NCBI GenBank assembly: GCA_949318235.1
Contig: OX439134.1
Location: 24,314,662-24,378,661 of the forward strand
Reading direction: 5' to 3'
DNA length: 64,000 nt
Source: Ecdyonurus torrentis
Taxonomy: Eukaryota; Arthropoda; Insecta; Ephemeroptera; Heptageniidae
Shown here in pieces: positions 35,230 to 49,261 of the stretch (within the stretch, counting starts at the first letter, position 1; every line of letters starts with the position of its first letter). Under the pieces are notes generated by a model. The model saw only the letters and a list, made by a program, of their open reading frames with translations, had not been told where the DNA came from and made no database searches. Position numbers and translations under genes: made by a program.

Positions 35230-37753
35230 TACACTACTAAAGTCATGTTAATAGTCAGTGATGACGTCACATATCTACTACGTAAACAACTAAAGTCAAG
35301 TTGATAGTTATTGATGACGTCACTTATCTACTGCTTCAATACTAAACTCAAGATGGAAGTCAGTGATGGCGTCACTTATTTATATCATTCACCACAAAAG
35401 TCAAGATGATATTCAGTAATAACGTTACTTATCTACTTCATACACAACTAAAGTCAAGTTGATAATCAGTGATGACGTCACTTCTCTACTTCATTTACTA
35501 CTAAAGTCAAGTTGATAGTCAGAGATGACGTAACATATTTACTACGTAAACAACTTACGTCAAGTTGATAGTCAGTGATGATGTCACTTATCTACTTCAT
35601 TCACTACAAAAGTCAAGATGAAATTTAGTAATAACGTCACCTATCTACTCCATACAGAACTAAAGTCAATTCGATAATCAGTGATGACGTTACTTATCTA
35701 CTTCATACATTCCTAAAGTCAAGTTGATAGTCAGTGATGACGTCACATATCTACTACATATACAACTAAAGTCAGGTTGATAGTCAGTGATGACGTCACT
35801 TATCTACTTCATCAATACAAAAATAAAGTTGGAAGTCAGTGATGGCGTCACTTATCTACTACATACATAACTAAAGTCAAGATGATAGTCAGTGATGACG
35901 TCACATATATGCTTCATACACTACTAAAGACAAGTTGATAGTCAGTAATGACGTCACTTATCTACTTTATACACAACTAAAGTCAAGTTAATTATCAGTG
36001 ATGACGTCACTTCTCTACTTCATACACTACTAATGTCAAGTTGATAAACAGTTATGACGTCACTTCTCTACTTCATACACAACTAAATTCATGTTGAAAA
36101 ACAATTGTGACGTAACTTATCGACTTCAATTAATACTAAAGTCAAGTTGATAGTCAGTGATGACGTCACATATATGCTTCATACATTCCTAAAGTCAAGT
36201 TGATAGTCAGTGATGACGTCACATATCTACTACATATACAACTAAAGTCAGGTTGATAGTCAGTGATGACGTCACTTATCTACTTCATCAATACAAAAAT
36301 AAAGTTGGAAGTCAGTGATGGCGTCACTTATCTACTACATACATAACTAAAGTCAAGATGATAGTCAGTGTTGACGTCCCTTATCTATATCATTCACCAC
36401 AAAAGTGAAGATGATATTTAGTAATAACGTCACTTATCTACTTCATACACAACTAAAGTCAAGTTGATAATCAGTGATGACGTCAATTCTCTACTTCATA
36501 CACTACTAATGTCAAGTTGATAAACAGTTATGACGTCACTTCTCTACTTTATACACAACTAAAGTCATGTTGAAAAACAATTGTGACGTAACTTATCGAC
36601 TTCATTAAATACTAAAGTCAAGTTGATAGTCAGTGATGACGTCACATATATGCTTCATACACTACTAAGGACAAGTTATTAGTCAGTGATGACGTCACTT
36701 ATCTACTCTATACACTCCTAAAGTCAAGTTGATATTCAGTGATGACGTCACTTATCTACTTCATCAATAAAAAAATAAAGTCAGAAGTCAGTGATGGCGT
36801 CACTTATCTACTACTTACATAACTTAAATCAAGTTGATAGTCAGTGATGACGTAACATATCTACTTCATACACTACTAAAGTCAAGATGATAGTCAGTGA
36901 TGACGTCACATATCTACTTCATACACTACTAAAGACAAATTAAAAGTCAGTGATGACGTCGCTTATCTACTTCATACAGAACAAAACTCAAATTGATAGT
37001 CAGTGATGACGTCACTTTTCTACTTCATACACTACTAAAGTCAATTTGATATTCAGTGATGACGATGCATTTCTACTTCATATACTACTAAAGTCAAGTT
37101 GATAGTGATTGCGTCACTTATCTACTTCATATACCACTAAAGTCAAGTTGATAGTCAGTGATGACTTCACTTATCTTTTCTATACACTACTAAAGTCAAG
37201 TTGATAGTCAGTGATGGCGTAACTTATCTCCTTCATAAACTACTAAAGTCAAGATGATAGTCAGTGATAACGTCATATATGGATTTCATACACTACTAAA
37301 GTCAAGTTTAAAAACAATTATGACATAACTTATCGACTTCATATAATACTAAAGTCAAGTTGATAGTCAGTGATGATGTCACATATCTGCTTCATACGCT
37401 ACTAAATACTAGTTGATAGTTAGTGATAACGTCACTTATCTACTTTATACACAACTAAAGTCAAGATGATAGTTAGTGATGACGTCACATATCTACTTCA
37501 TACACAACTAAAGTCAAGTTAATAGTCAGTAATGACGTCACTTATTTACTTCATACATTCCTGAAGTTAAATTGATAGTCAGTGATTACGTCACATATCT
37601 ACTTCATACACAACTAAAGTCAAGTTGATAGTCAATGATAAAGTCACTTATCTACTTCATACAACACCAAAATCAAGTTGGTAGTCAGTGATGGCGTCAC
37701 TTATCTACTTCATAAACTACTAAAATCAAAATAGTAGTCATTGATGGCGTCAC
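35230..37753. repeat. Satellite A block, 2524-bp type
   Basis: Length is 2524 bp, the same as the next unit and as 17891-20524 without its retroposon. It contains an internal repeat of several monomers: the ATATGCTTCATACATTCC and CTACTACATATACAAC series occurs at about 35700 and again at about 36180. Confidence 0.92.
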
Positions 37754-38813
37754 GAATTTTGATGATATCTCAGAAACTAATAATGCTACAGACTTGCGGT
37801 TTAAAATGAAATGCATCTCTTTGAATTGTCTTATGAAAAGGTTATTACACTTTAGTTGCAAAAAATAAAACTTTCTTAATTTTTTAAAATTTAGTATTTT
37901 CTTACCGAAGTCTATAGCATTGTAGCCAATATGAAGAAGAAAAAAGTTTGTAACTCGAGTTCTAATTGAAATGGAAAGTTGTGGTTTTGAAATAAAGTGA
38001 TGCAAAACGCTCTATAGTACTAAATTCACCTTTAGAAACAAAATTGAGAAAAATAATTTTTCCATAAAAATTGTGTTTTTCAGATTCTGAAAACGAATTT
38101 TGATGATATCTCAGAAACAAATAATGCTACAGACTTACGGTTTGAACTGAAATGTATCACTTTGAAATGTCTTATGAAAAGTTTATTACACTTTAGTCGC
38201 AAAAAATAAAACTTTCTCAGTTTTTGAGAATTTTCGTATTTTCTTAGCGAAGTCTATAGCATTGTAGCCCATATAAAGAAGAAAAAAGTTTGTAACTCGA
38301 GTTCTAATTGAGATGGAAAGTTGTGGTTTTGAAATAAAGTGATGCAAAACGCTCTTTAGTACTAAATTCACCTCTAGAAACAAAATTGAGAAAAATAATT
38401 TTTCCAAAAAAATTGTGTTTTTCAGATTCTGAAAACGATTTTTGATGATATCTCAGAAACTAATAATGCTACAGAATTACGGTTTGAACTGAAATGTATC
38501 ACTTTGAAATGTCTTATGAAAAAATTATTACACTTTAGTCGCAAAAAATAAAACTTTCTCAGTTTTTGAAAATTTTTGTATTTTCTTATCGAAGTCTACA
38601 GCATTGTAGCCCATATGAAGAAAAAAAAGTTTGTAACTCGAGTTCTAATTTAGATGGAAAGCTGCGGTTTTGAAATAAAGTGATGAAAAACGCACTATAG
38701 TACTAAATTCACCTCTAGAAACAAAATTGAACAAATAATTTTTAAAAAAAAATTGTGTTTTTCAGATTCTGAAAACGAATTTTGATGATATCTCAGAAAC
38801 AAATAATGCTACA
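37754..38813. repeat. Satellite B block, 3 monomers
   Basis: Length is 1060 bp. The middle monomer differs from that of the neighbouring unit: it has CATATAAAGAAG, AGTTGTGGTTTTG and CTCTTTAGTAC, as in interior monomers of the long blocks. The middle monomer therefore looks replaced or converted from another array. Confidence 0.93.
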
Positions 38814-41337
38814 TACACTACTAAAGTCATGTTAATAGTCAGTGATGACGTCACATATCTACTACGTAAACAACTAAAGTCAAGTTGATAGTTATTGATG
38901 ACGTCACTTATCTACTGCTTCAATACTAAACTCAAGATGGAAGTCAGTGATGGCGTCACTTATCTATATCATTCACCACAAAAGTCAAGATGATATTCAG
39001 TAATAACGTCACTTATCTACTTCATACACAACTAAAGTCAAGTTGATAATCAGTGATGACGTCACTTCTCTACTTCATTTACTACTAAAGTCAAGTTGAT
39101 AGTCAGAGATGACGTAACATATTTACTACGTAAACAACTTACGTCAAGTTGATAGTCAGTGATGATGTCACTTATCTACTTCATTCACTACAAAAGTCAA
39201 GATGAAATTTAGTAATAACGTCACTTATCTACTCCATACAGAACTAAAGTCAATTCGATAATCAGTGATGACGTTACTTATCTACTTCATACATTCCTAA
39301 AGTCAAGTTAATAGTCAGTGATGACGTCACATATCTACTACATATACAACTAAAGTCAGGTTGATAGTCAGTGATGACGTCACTTATCTACTTCATCAAT
39401 ACAAAAATAAAGTTGGAAGTCAGTGATGGCGTCACTTATCTACTACATACATAACTAAAGTCAAGATGATAGTCAGTGATGACGTCACATATATGCTTCA
39501 TACACTACTAAAGACAAGTTGATAGTCAGTAATGACGTCACTTATCTACTTTATACACAACTAAAGTCAAGTTGATAATCAGTGATGACGTCACTTCTCT
39601 ACTTCATACACTACTAATGTCAAGTTGATAAACAGTTATGACGTCACTTCTCTACTTCATACACAACTAAAGTTATGTTGAAAAACAATTGGGACGTAAC
39701 TTATCGACTTCAATTAATACTAAAGTCAAGTTGATAGTCAGTGATGACGTCACATATATGCTTCATACATTCCTAAAGTCAAGTTGATAGTCAGTGATGA
39801 CGTCACATATCTACTACATATACAACTAAAGTCAGGTTGATAGTCAGTGATGACGTCACTTATCTACTTCATCAATACAAAAATAAAGTTGGAAGTCAGT
39901 GATGGCGTCACTTATCTACTACATACATAACTAAAGTCAAGATGATAGTCAGTGTTGACGTCCCTTATCTATATCATTCACCACAAAAGTGAAGATGATA
40001 TTTAGTAATAACGTCACTTATCTACTTCATACACAACTAAAGTCAAGTTGATAATCAGTGATGACGTCACTTCTCTACTTCATACACTACTAATGTCAAG
40101 TTGATAAACAGTTATGACGTCACTTCTCTACTTCATACACAACTAAAGTCATGTTGAAAAACAATTGTGACGTAACTTATCGACTTCATTAAATACTAAA
40201 GTCAAGTTGATAGTCAGTGATGACGTCACATATATGCTTCATACACTACTAAGGACAAGTTATTAGTCAGTGATGACGTCACTTATCTACTCTATACACT
40301 CCTAAAGTCAAGTTGATATTCAGTGATGACGTCACTTATCTACTTCATCAATAAAAAAATAAAGTCAGAAGTCAGTGATGGCGTCACTTATCTACTACTT
40401 ACATAACTTAAATCAAGTTGATAGTCAGTGATGACGTCACATATCTACTTCATACACTACTAAAGTCAAGATGATAGTCAGTGATGACGTCACATATCTA
40501 CTTCATACACTACTAAAGACAAATTAAAAGTCAGTGATGACGTCGCTTATCTACTTCATACAGAACAAGACTCAAATTGATAGTCAGTGATGACGTCACT
40601 TTTCTACTTCATACACTACTAAAGTCAAATTGATATTCAGTGATGACGATGCATTTCTACTTCATATACTACTAAAGTCAAGTTGATAGTGATTGCGTCA
40701 CTTATCTACTTCATATACCACTAAAGTCAAGTTGATAGTCAGTGATGACTTCACTTATCTTTTCTATACACTACTAAAGTCAAGTTGATAGTCAGTGATG
40801 GCGTAACTTATCTCCTTCATAAACTACTAAAGTCAAGATGATAGTCAGTGATAACGTCATATATGGATTTCATACACTACTAAAGTCAAGTTTAAAAACA
40901 ATTATGACATAACTTATCGACTTCATATAATACTAAAGTCAAGTTGATAGTCAGTGATGATGTCACATATCTGCTTCATACGCTACTAAATACTAGTTGA
41001 TAGTTAGGTATAACGTCACTTATCTACTTTATACACAACTAAAGTCAAGATGATAGTTAGTGATGACGTCACATATCTACTTCATACACAACTAAAGTCA
41101 AGTTAATAGTCAGTAATGACGTCACTTATTTACTTCATACATTACTGAAGTTAAATTGATAGTCAGTGATTACGTCACATATCTACTTCATACACAACTA
41201 AAGTCAAGTTGATAGTCAATGATAAAGTCACTTATCTACTTCATACAACACCAAAATCAAGTTGGTAGTCAGTGATGGCGTCACTTATCTACTTCATAAT
41301 TTACTAAAATCAAAATAGTAGTCATTGATGGCGTCAC
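38814..41337. repeat. Satellite A block, 2524-bp type, second tandem copy
   Basis: Length is 2524 bp and it aligns with 35230-37753 throughout. Private changes include GGGACGTAAC at about 39690 and TTAGGTATAACG at about 41004. No gene is seen. Confidence 0.92.
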
Positions 41338-42055
41338 GAATTTTGATGATATCTCAGAAACTAATAATGCTACAGACTTGCGGTTTAAAATGAAATGCAT
41401 CTCTTTGAATTGTCTTATGAAAAGGTTATTACACTTTAGTTGCAAAAAATAAAACTTTCTTAATTTTTTAAAATTTAGTATTTTCTTACCGAAGTCTATA
41501 GCATTGTAGCCTATATGAAGAAGAAAAAAGTTTGTAACTCTAGTTCTAATTAAGATGGATAGTTGCGGTTTTGAAATAAAGTGATGCAAAACGCTCTATA
41601 GTACTAAATTCACATCTAGAAACAAAATTGAGAAAAATAATTTTTCCAAAAAAATTGTGTTTTTCAGATTCTGAAAACGATTTTTGATGATATCTCAGAA
41701 ACTAATAATGCTACAGACTTACGGTTTGAACTGAAATGTATCACTTTGAAATGTCTTATGAAAAAATTATTACACTTTAGTCGCAAAAAATAAAACTTTC
41801 TCAGTTTTTGAAAATTTTTGTATTTTCTTATCGAAGTCTACAGCATTGTAGCCCATATGAAGAAAAAAAAGTTTGTAACTCGAGTTCTAATTTAGATGGA
41901 AAGCTGCGGTTTTGAAATAAAGTGATGAAAAACGCACTATAGTACTAAATTCACCTCTAGAAACAAAATTGAACAAATAATTTTTAAAAAAAAATTGTGT
42001 TTTTCAGATTCTGAAAACGAATTTTGATGATATCTCAGAAACAAATAATGCTACA
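41338..42055. repeat. Satellite B block, 2 monomers
   Basis: Length is 718 bp. The first monomer starts as edge type (TTGCGGTTTAAAATG, AGTTGC, TAGCCTATATG) and then switches at about 41540 to the sequence of a second monomer (CTCTAGTTCTAATTAAGATGG). This is the product expected from an in-register deletion of one monomer from a 3-monomer block. Confidence 0.92.
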
Positions 42056-44787
42056 TACACTACTAAAGTCATGTTAATAGTCAGTGATGACGTCACATAT
42101 CTACTACGTAAACAACTAAAGTCAAGTTGATAGTTATTGATGACGTCACTTATCTACTGCTTCAATACTAAACTCAAGATGGAAGTCAGTGATGGCGTCA
42201 CTTATCTATATCATTCACCACAAAAGTCAAGATGATATTCAGTAATAACGTCACTTATCTACTTCATACACAACTAAAGTCAAGTTGATAATCAGTGATG
42301 ACGTCACTTCTCTACTTCATTTACTACTAAAGTCAAGTTGATAGTCAGAGATGACGTAACATATTTACTACGTAAACAACTTACGTCAAGTTGATAGTCA
42401 GTGATGATGTCACTTATCTACTTCATTCACTACAAAAGTCAAGATGAAATTTAGTAATAACGTCACTTATCTACTCCATACAGAACTAAAGTCAATTCGA
42501 TAATCAGTGATGACGTTACTTATCTACTTCATACATTCCTAAAGTCAAGTTGATAGTCAGTGATGACGTCACATATCTACTACATATACAACTAAAGTCA
42601 GGTTGATAGTCAGTGATGACGTCACTTATCTACTTCATCAATACAAAAATAAAGTTGGAAGTCAGTGATGGCGTCACTTATCTACTACATACATAACTAA
42701 AGTCAAGATGATAGTCAGTGATGACGTCACATATATGCTTCATACACTACTAAAGACAAGTTGATAGTCAGTAATGACGTCACTTATCTACTTTATACAC
42801 AACTAAAGTCTAAATGATAGTCAGTGATGAAGTCACATTTCTACTTAATAAACAACTAAAGTCAAGATAATAGTCAGTGATGACGTCACTTATCTACTCA
42901 ATACACTACTAACGTCAAGTTGATAGTCAGTGTTGACGTCACTTATCTATATCATTCACCACAAAAGTCAAGATGATATTCAGTAATAACGTCACTTATC
43001 TACTTCATACACAACTAAAGTCAAGTTGATAATCAGTGATGACGTCACTTCTCTACTTTATTTACTACTAAAGTCAAGTTGATAGTCAGAGATGACGTAA
43101 CATATTTACTACGTAAACAACTTTAGTCAAGTTGATAGTCAGTGATTACTTCACTTATCTACTTCATCAATACTAAAATCGAGTTGGAAGTCAGTGATGG
43201 CATCACTTATCTACTACATACATAACTTAAGTTTAGTTGATAGTCAGTAATGACGTCACTTATCTACTTCATACACTACTAATGTCAAGTTGATTAACAG
43301 TTATGACGTCACTTCTCTACTTCATACACAACTAAAGTCAAGTTTAAAAACAATTGTGACGTAACTTATCGACTTCATTAAATACTAAAGTCAAGTTGAT
43401 AGTCAGTGATGACGTCACATATATGCTTCATACACTACTAAGGACAAGTTATTAGTCAGTGATGACGTCACTTATCTACTCTATACACTCCTAAAGTCAA
43501 GTTGATAATCAGTGATGACGTCACTTATCTACTTCATCAATAATAAAATAAAGTCGGAAGTCAGTGATGGCGTCACTTATCTACAACTTACATAACTTAA
43601 GTCAAGTTGATAGTCAGTGATGACGTCACATATCTACTTCATACACTACTAAAGTCAAGATGATAGTCAGTGATGACGTCACATATCTACTTCATACACT
43701 ACTAAAGACAAATTAAAAGTCAGTGATGCCGTCACTTATCTACTTCATACAGAACAAAACTCAAATTGATAGTCAGTGATGACGTCACTTTTCTACTTCA
43801 TACACTACTAAAGTCAAATTGATATTCAGTGATGACGATGCATTTCTACTTCATATACTACTAAAGTCAAGTTGATAGTGATGACGTCACATATCTACTT
43901 CATACACTACTAAAGTCAAGATGATAGTCAGTGATGACGTCACATATCTACTTCATACACTACTAAAGACAAATTAAAAGTCAGTGATGACGTCGCTTAT
44001 CTACTTCATACAGAACAAAACTCAAATTGATAGTCAGTGATGACGTCACTTTTCTACTTCATACACTACTAAAGTCAAATTGATATTCAGTGATGACGAT
44101 GCATTTCTACTTCATATACTACTAAAGTCAAGTTGATAGTGATTGCGTCACTTATCTACTTCATATACCACTAAAGTTAAGTTGATAGTCAGTGATGACT
44201 TCACTTATCTTTTCTATACACTACTAAAGTCAAGTTGATAGTCAGTGATGGCGTAACTTATCTCCTTCATAAACTACTAAAGTCAAGATGATAGTCAGTG
44301 ATAACGTCATATATGGATTTCATACACTACTAAAGTCAAGTTTAAAAACAATTATGACATAACTTATCGACTTCATATAATACTAAAGTTAAGTTGATAG
44401 TCAGTGATGACGTCACATATCTGCTTCATACGCTACTAAATACTAGTTGATAGTTAGTGATAACGTCACTTATCTACTTTATACACAACTAAAGTCAAGA
44501 TGATAGTTAGTGATGACGTCACATATCTACTTCATACACAACTAAAGTCAAGTTAATAGTCAGTAATGACGTCACTTATTTACTTCATACATTACTGAAG
44601 TTAAATTGATAGTCAGTGATTACGTCACATATCTACTTCATACACAACTAAAGTCAAGTTGATAGTCAATGATAAAGTCACTTATCTACTTCATACAACA
44701 CCAAAATCAAGTTGGTAGTCAGTGATGGCGTCACTTATCTACTTCATAAACTACTAAAATCAAAATAGTAGTCATTGATGGCGTCAC
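42056..44787. repeat. Satellite A block, longest uninterrupted (2732 bp)
   Basis: The longest A block without insertions, and related to 2544-4904 plus 1-1483. From the landmark GACGTAACTT at 43358 it runs in parallel with position 1 of the window. It includes the 261-bp local duplication centred on the GATGCATTTCTACTTC monomers (about 43838 and 44099). Confidence 0.92.
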
Positions 44788-45844
44788 GAATTTTGATGAT
44801 ATCTCAGAAACTAATAATGCTACAGACTTGCTGTTTAAAATGAAATGCATCTCTTTGAATTGTCTTATGAAAAGGTTATTACACTTTAGTTGCAAAAAAT
44901 AAAACTTTCTTAATTTTTTTAATTTAGTATTTTCTTACCGAAGTCTATAGCATTGTAGCCTATATGAAGAAGAAAAAAGTTTGTAACTCGAGTTCTAATT
45001 GAGATGGAAAGTTGTGGTTTTGAAATAAAGTGATGCAAAACGCTCTATAGTACTAAATTCACCTTTAGAAACAAAATTGAGAAAAATAATTTTTCCATAA
45101 AAATTGTGTTTTTCAGATTCTGAAAAAGATTTTGATGATATCTCAGAAAAAAATAATGCTACAGACTTACGGTTTGAACTGAAATGTATCACTTTGAAAT
45201 GTCTTATGAAAAGTTTATTACACTTTAGTCGCAAAAAATAAAACTTTCTCAGTTTTTGAGAATTTTCGTATTTTCTTAGCGAAGTCTATAGCATTGAAGC
45301 CCATATGAAGAAGAAAAAAGTTTGTAACTCTAGTTCTAATTAAGATGGATAGTTGCGGTTTTGAAATAAAGTGATGCAAAACGCTCTATAGTACTAAATT
45401 CACATCTAGAAACAAAATTGAGAAAAATAATTTTTCCTAAAAAATTGTGTTTTTCAGATTCTGAAAACGATTTTTGATGATATCTCAGAAACTAATAATG
45501 CTACAGACTTACGGTTTGAACTGAAATGTATCACTTTGAAATGTCTTATGAAAAAATTATTACACTTTAGTCGCAAAAAATAAAACTTTCTCAGTTTTTG
45601 AAAATTTTTGTATTTTCTTATCGAAGTCTACAGCATTGTAGCCCATATGAAGAAAAAAAGTTTGTAACTCGAGTTCTAATTTAGATGGAAAGCTGCGGTT
45701 TTGAAATAAAGTGATGAAAAACGCACTATAGTACTAAATTCACCTCTACAAACAAAATTGAACAAATAATTTTTAAAAAAAAATTGTGTTTTTCAGATTC
45801 TGAAAACGAATTTTGATGATATCTCAGAAACAAATAATTCTACA
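44788..45844. repeat. Satellite B block, 3 monomers
   Basis: Length is 1057 bp, the same private variants as 20525-21581 (GACTTGCTGTTT, CTCTACAAAC). The poly(A/T) run near 44914 reads TTTTTTTAATTT where the sister block has TTTTTTAAATTT. Confidence 0.94.
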
Positions 45845-47954
45845 TACACTACCAAAGTCATGTTAATAGTCAGTGATGACGTCACATATCTACTACGTAA
45901 ACAACTAAAGTCAAGTTGATAGTTATTGATGACGTCACTTATCTACTGCTTCAATACTAAACTCAAGATGGAAGTCAGTGATGGCGTCACTTATCTATAT
46001 CATTCACCACAAAAGTCAAGATGATATTCAGTAATAACGTCACTTATCTACTTCATACACAACTAAAGTCAAGTTGATAATCAGTGATGACGTCACTTCT
46101 CTACTTCATTTACTACTAAAGTCAAGTTGATAGTCAGAGATGACGTAACATATTTACTACGTAAACAACTTACGTCAAGTTGATAGTCAGTGATGATGTC
46201 ACTTATCTACTTCATTCACTACAAAAGTCAAGATGAAATTTAGTAATAACGTCACTTATCTACTCCATACAGAACTAAAGTCAATTTGATAATCAGTGAT
46301 GACGTTACTTATCTACTTCATACATTCCTAAAGTCAAGTTGATAGTCAGTGATGACGTCACATATCTACTACATATACAACTAAAGTCAGGTTGATAGTC
46401 AGTGATGACGTCACTTATCTACTTCATCAATACAAAAATAAAGTTGGAAGTCAGTGATGGCGTCACTTATCTACTACATACATAACTAAAGTCAAGATGA
46501 TAGTCAGTGATGACGTCACATATATGCTTCATACACTACTAAAGACAAGTTGATAGTCAGTAATGACGTCACTTATCTACTTTATACACAACTAAAGTCA
46601 AGATAATAGTCAGTGATGACGTCACTTATCTACTCAATACACTACTAAAGTCAAGTTAAAATCAGTGTTGACGTCACTTATCTATATCATTCACCACAAA
46701 AGTCAAGATGATATTCAGTAATAACGTCACTTATCTACTTCATACACAACTAAAGTCAAGTTGATAATCAGTGATGACGTCACTTCTCTACTTTATTTAC
46801 TACTAAAGTCAAGTTGATAGTCAGAGATGACGTAACATATTTACTACGTAAACAACTTTAGTCAAGTTGATAGTCAGTGATGACTTCACTTATCTACTTC
46901 ATCAATACTAAAATCGAGATGGAAGTCAGTGATGGCATCACTTATCTACTACATACATAACTTAAGTTTAGTTGATAGTCAGTAATGACGTCACTTATCT
47001 ACTTCATACACTACTAATGTCAAGTTGATTAACAGTTATGACGTCACTTCTCTACTTCATACACAACTAAAGTCAAGTTTAAAAACAATTGTGACGTAAC
47101 TTATCGACTTCATTAAATACTAAAGTCAAGTTGATAGTCAGTGATGACGTCACATATATGCTTCATACACTACTAAGGACAAGTTATTAGTCAGTGATGA
47201 CGTCACTTATCTACTCTATACACTCCTAAAGTCAAGTTGATAGTCAGTGATGACGTCACTTATCTACTTCATACACTACTAAAGTCAAGATGATAGTCAG
47301 TGATGACGTCACATATCTACTTCATACACTACTAAAGACAAATTAAAAGTCAGTGATGACGTCGCTTATCTACTTCATACAGAACAAAACTCAAATTGAT
47401 AGTCAGTGATGACGTCACTTTTCTACTTCATACACTACTAAAGTTAAATTGATATTCAGTGATGACGATGCATTTCTACTTCATATACTACTAAAGTCAA
47501 GTTGATAGTGATTGCGTCACTTATCTACTTCATATACCACTAAAGTCAAGTTGATAGTCAGTGATGACTTCACTTATCTTTTCCATACACTACTAAAGTC
47601 AAGTTGATAGTCAGTGATGGCGTAACTTATCTCCTTCATAAACTACTAAAGTCAAGATGATAGTCAGTGATAACGTCATATATGGACTTCATACACTACT
47701 AAAGTCAAGTTTAAAAACAATTATGACATAACTTATCGACTTCATATAATACTAAAGTCAAGTTGATAGTCAGTGATGACGTCACATATCTGCTTCATAC
47801 GCTACTAAATACTAGTTGATTGTTAGTGATAACGTCACTTATCTACTTTATACACAACTAAAGTCAAGATGATAGTTAGTGATGACGTCACATATCTACT
47901 TCATACACAACTTAAGTCAAGTTAATAGTCAGTGATGACGTCACTTATTTACTT
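45845..47954. repeat. Satellite A block left of element C, copy 3
   Basis: Length is 2110 bp, 53-bp monomers, the counterpart of 5963-8073 and 21582-23692. It ends at the same base where element C begins. Confidence 0.92.
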
Positions 47955-49057
47955 CACTCAAAAAAATAGTGCATTACTTTAGTTGTTTTTAATAACTAAC
48001 TTTAGCTGCTAAACGTTTTTTCTGCATTAAATAAGTTGGCAATAATTTTGTGTTTAAAATAAGTTATTATTAATGTCTAATCTCGCGCCCATCTAAAATA
48101 ATTTTGCCGCGGTAACTAATTTAAAACACAACTTTACGAGCACTGCCGAATACTTGCGACAACATACGATACGGATAGTGAAAGAAAGCAACATGGCGAA
48201 GAAGAAGGAAGAATGCAAGCGAAGCGGCTCTTGAAAAATTCACAAACTAATGGAATACACGGGAAGTAAACATGGCTTTAATATAATAATTTTATGTGTA
48301 AGAATGCGTTTACTTTGTGGAACATTTTATTTTAGGTCCGGCGAAAGGAGGAAACGTAAAAATGAGAACTGACTATGTGATGATGCCAGATGCCGGTATG
48401 TGCGTGGTGCAGACATGGCGGGTAAATGAGAAAAAATGTGGTCTTAAATGAAGGTATTTATCGTTTTAGGGTAGTTTGAATGCCATACACACATTTAAAA
48501 TGTAAATAAACGTTCATTTTAATTCATTATGTAAATGAAATTTAATTTCGTCTTTGTTATTTTCGTGTTTTCCGACCGGTATAGACTGTCTGTCACGGTT
48601 ATGCATGTGATTGAAAACTTGATATTATCGTATCATTGCTATATTTATTGTGAAAACGCGTAATATTTTGTGGATTGTAATTATTATCGTGTATATTGCA
48701 TGCGAAGATGTGGGGAAAGAGAGAGAAGAATATAAAAAAACAAGTGTGCCGGTGTGCCGGGTTGAATTGTGTGCGTAAGAGAGAGAGGTGGCGGGACACG
48801 CTGGTCAGAGTGCAGTGCAGTGAGGCAGGCGGGCGCGAGAGCGAGCGAGACGAGCAAGAGCAGAGAAGCGAGCGCACGCAGCAGCGAAGGAGGGGAAAAA
48901 TTAGTTACGCGTAATAACTAAACAAAAGTAACTTAAATTAGCTACTGTTAATAAAGTGCTAAAAGTGCATTATTTAAGTTACCATTAATAGTTTATAAGT
49001 GTATATCTTAAATAAGTTAGTATTCGTAACTAAAGTAATGCACTTGTTTTTGGAGTG
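47955..49057. mobile_element. Element C copy 3 (1103 bp)
   Basis: Same length, ends and insertion site as the other two. I saw no difference from copy 1 by eye. Inverted repeats are 47955-47984 and 49028-49057, the exon-like segment 48336-48451, and the GAGA-rich stretch 48701-48897. Confidence 0.85.
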
Positions 49058-49261
49058 TTCATACATTACTGAAGTTAAATTGATAGTCAGTGATTACGTC
49101 ACATATCTACTTCATACACAACTAAAGTCAAGTTAATAGTTAATAATAAAGTTACTTATCTACTTCATACAACACCAAAATCAAGTTGGTAGTCAGTGAT
49201 GGCGTCACTTATCTACTTCATAAACTACTAAAATTAAAATAGTAGTCATTGATGGCGTCAC
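49058..49261. repeat. Satellite A remnant right of element C, copy 3
   Basis: A stretch of 204 bp, the counterpart of 9177-9380 and 24796-24999, leading into the third long B block. Confidence 0.92.

Larger units (their letters stand above)
34168..41337. repeat. Two tandem composite units of about 3585 bp
   Basis: B(3)-A followed by B(3)-A. B starts are 34168, 37754 and 41338, giving unit lengths of 3586 and 3584 bp. Both A parts are 2524 bp. The units are adjacent and in the same orientation, so they form a true tandem higher-order repeat. The next unit (41338-44787) differs: its B part has 2 monomers and its A part is longer. Confidence 0.88.
44788..49261. repeat. Composite higher-order unit with element C, copy 3
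   Basis: B(3)-A-C-A, 4474 bp, starting 24263 bp after copy 2. One small deletion distinguishes the A part (GTCAAGTTAAAATCAGTG at about 46650, where copies 1 and 2 keep GTTGATAGTCAGTG). Confidence 0.86.
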
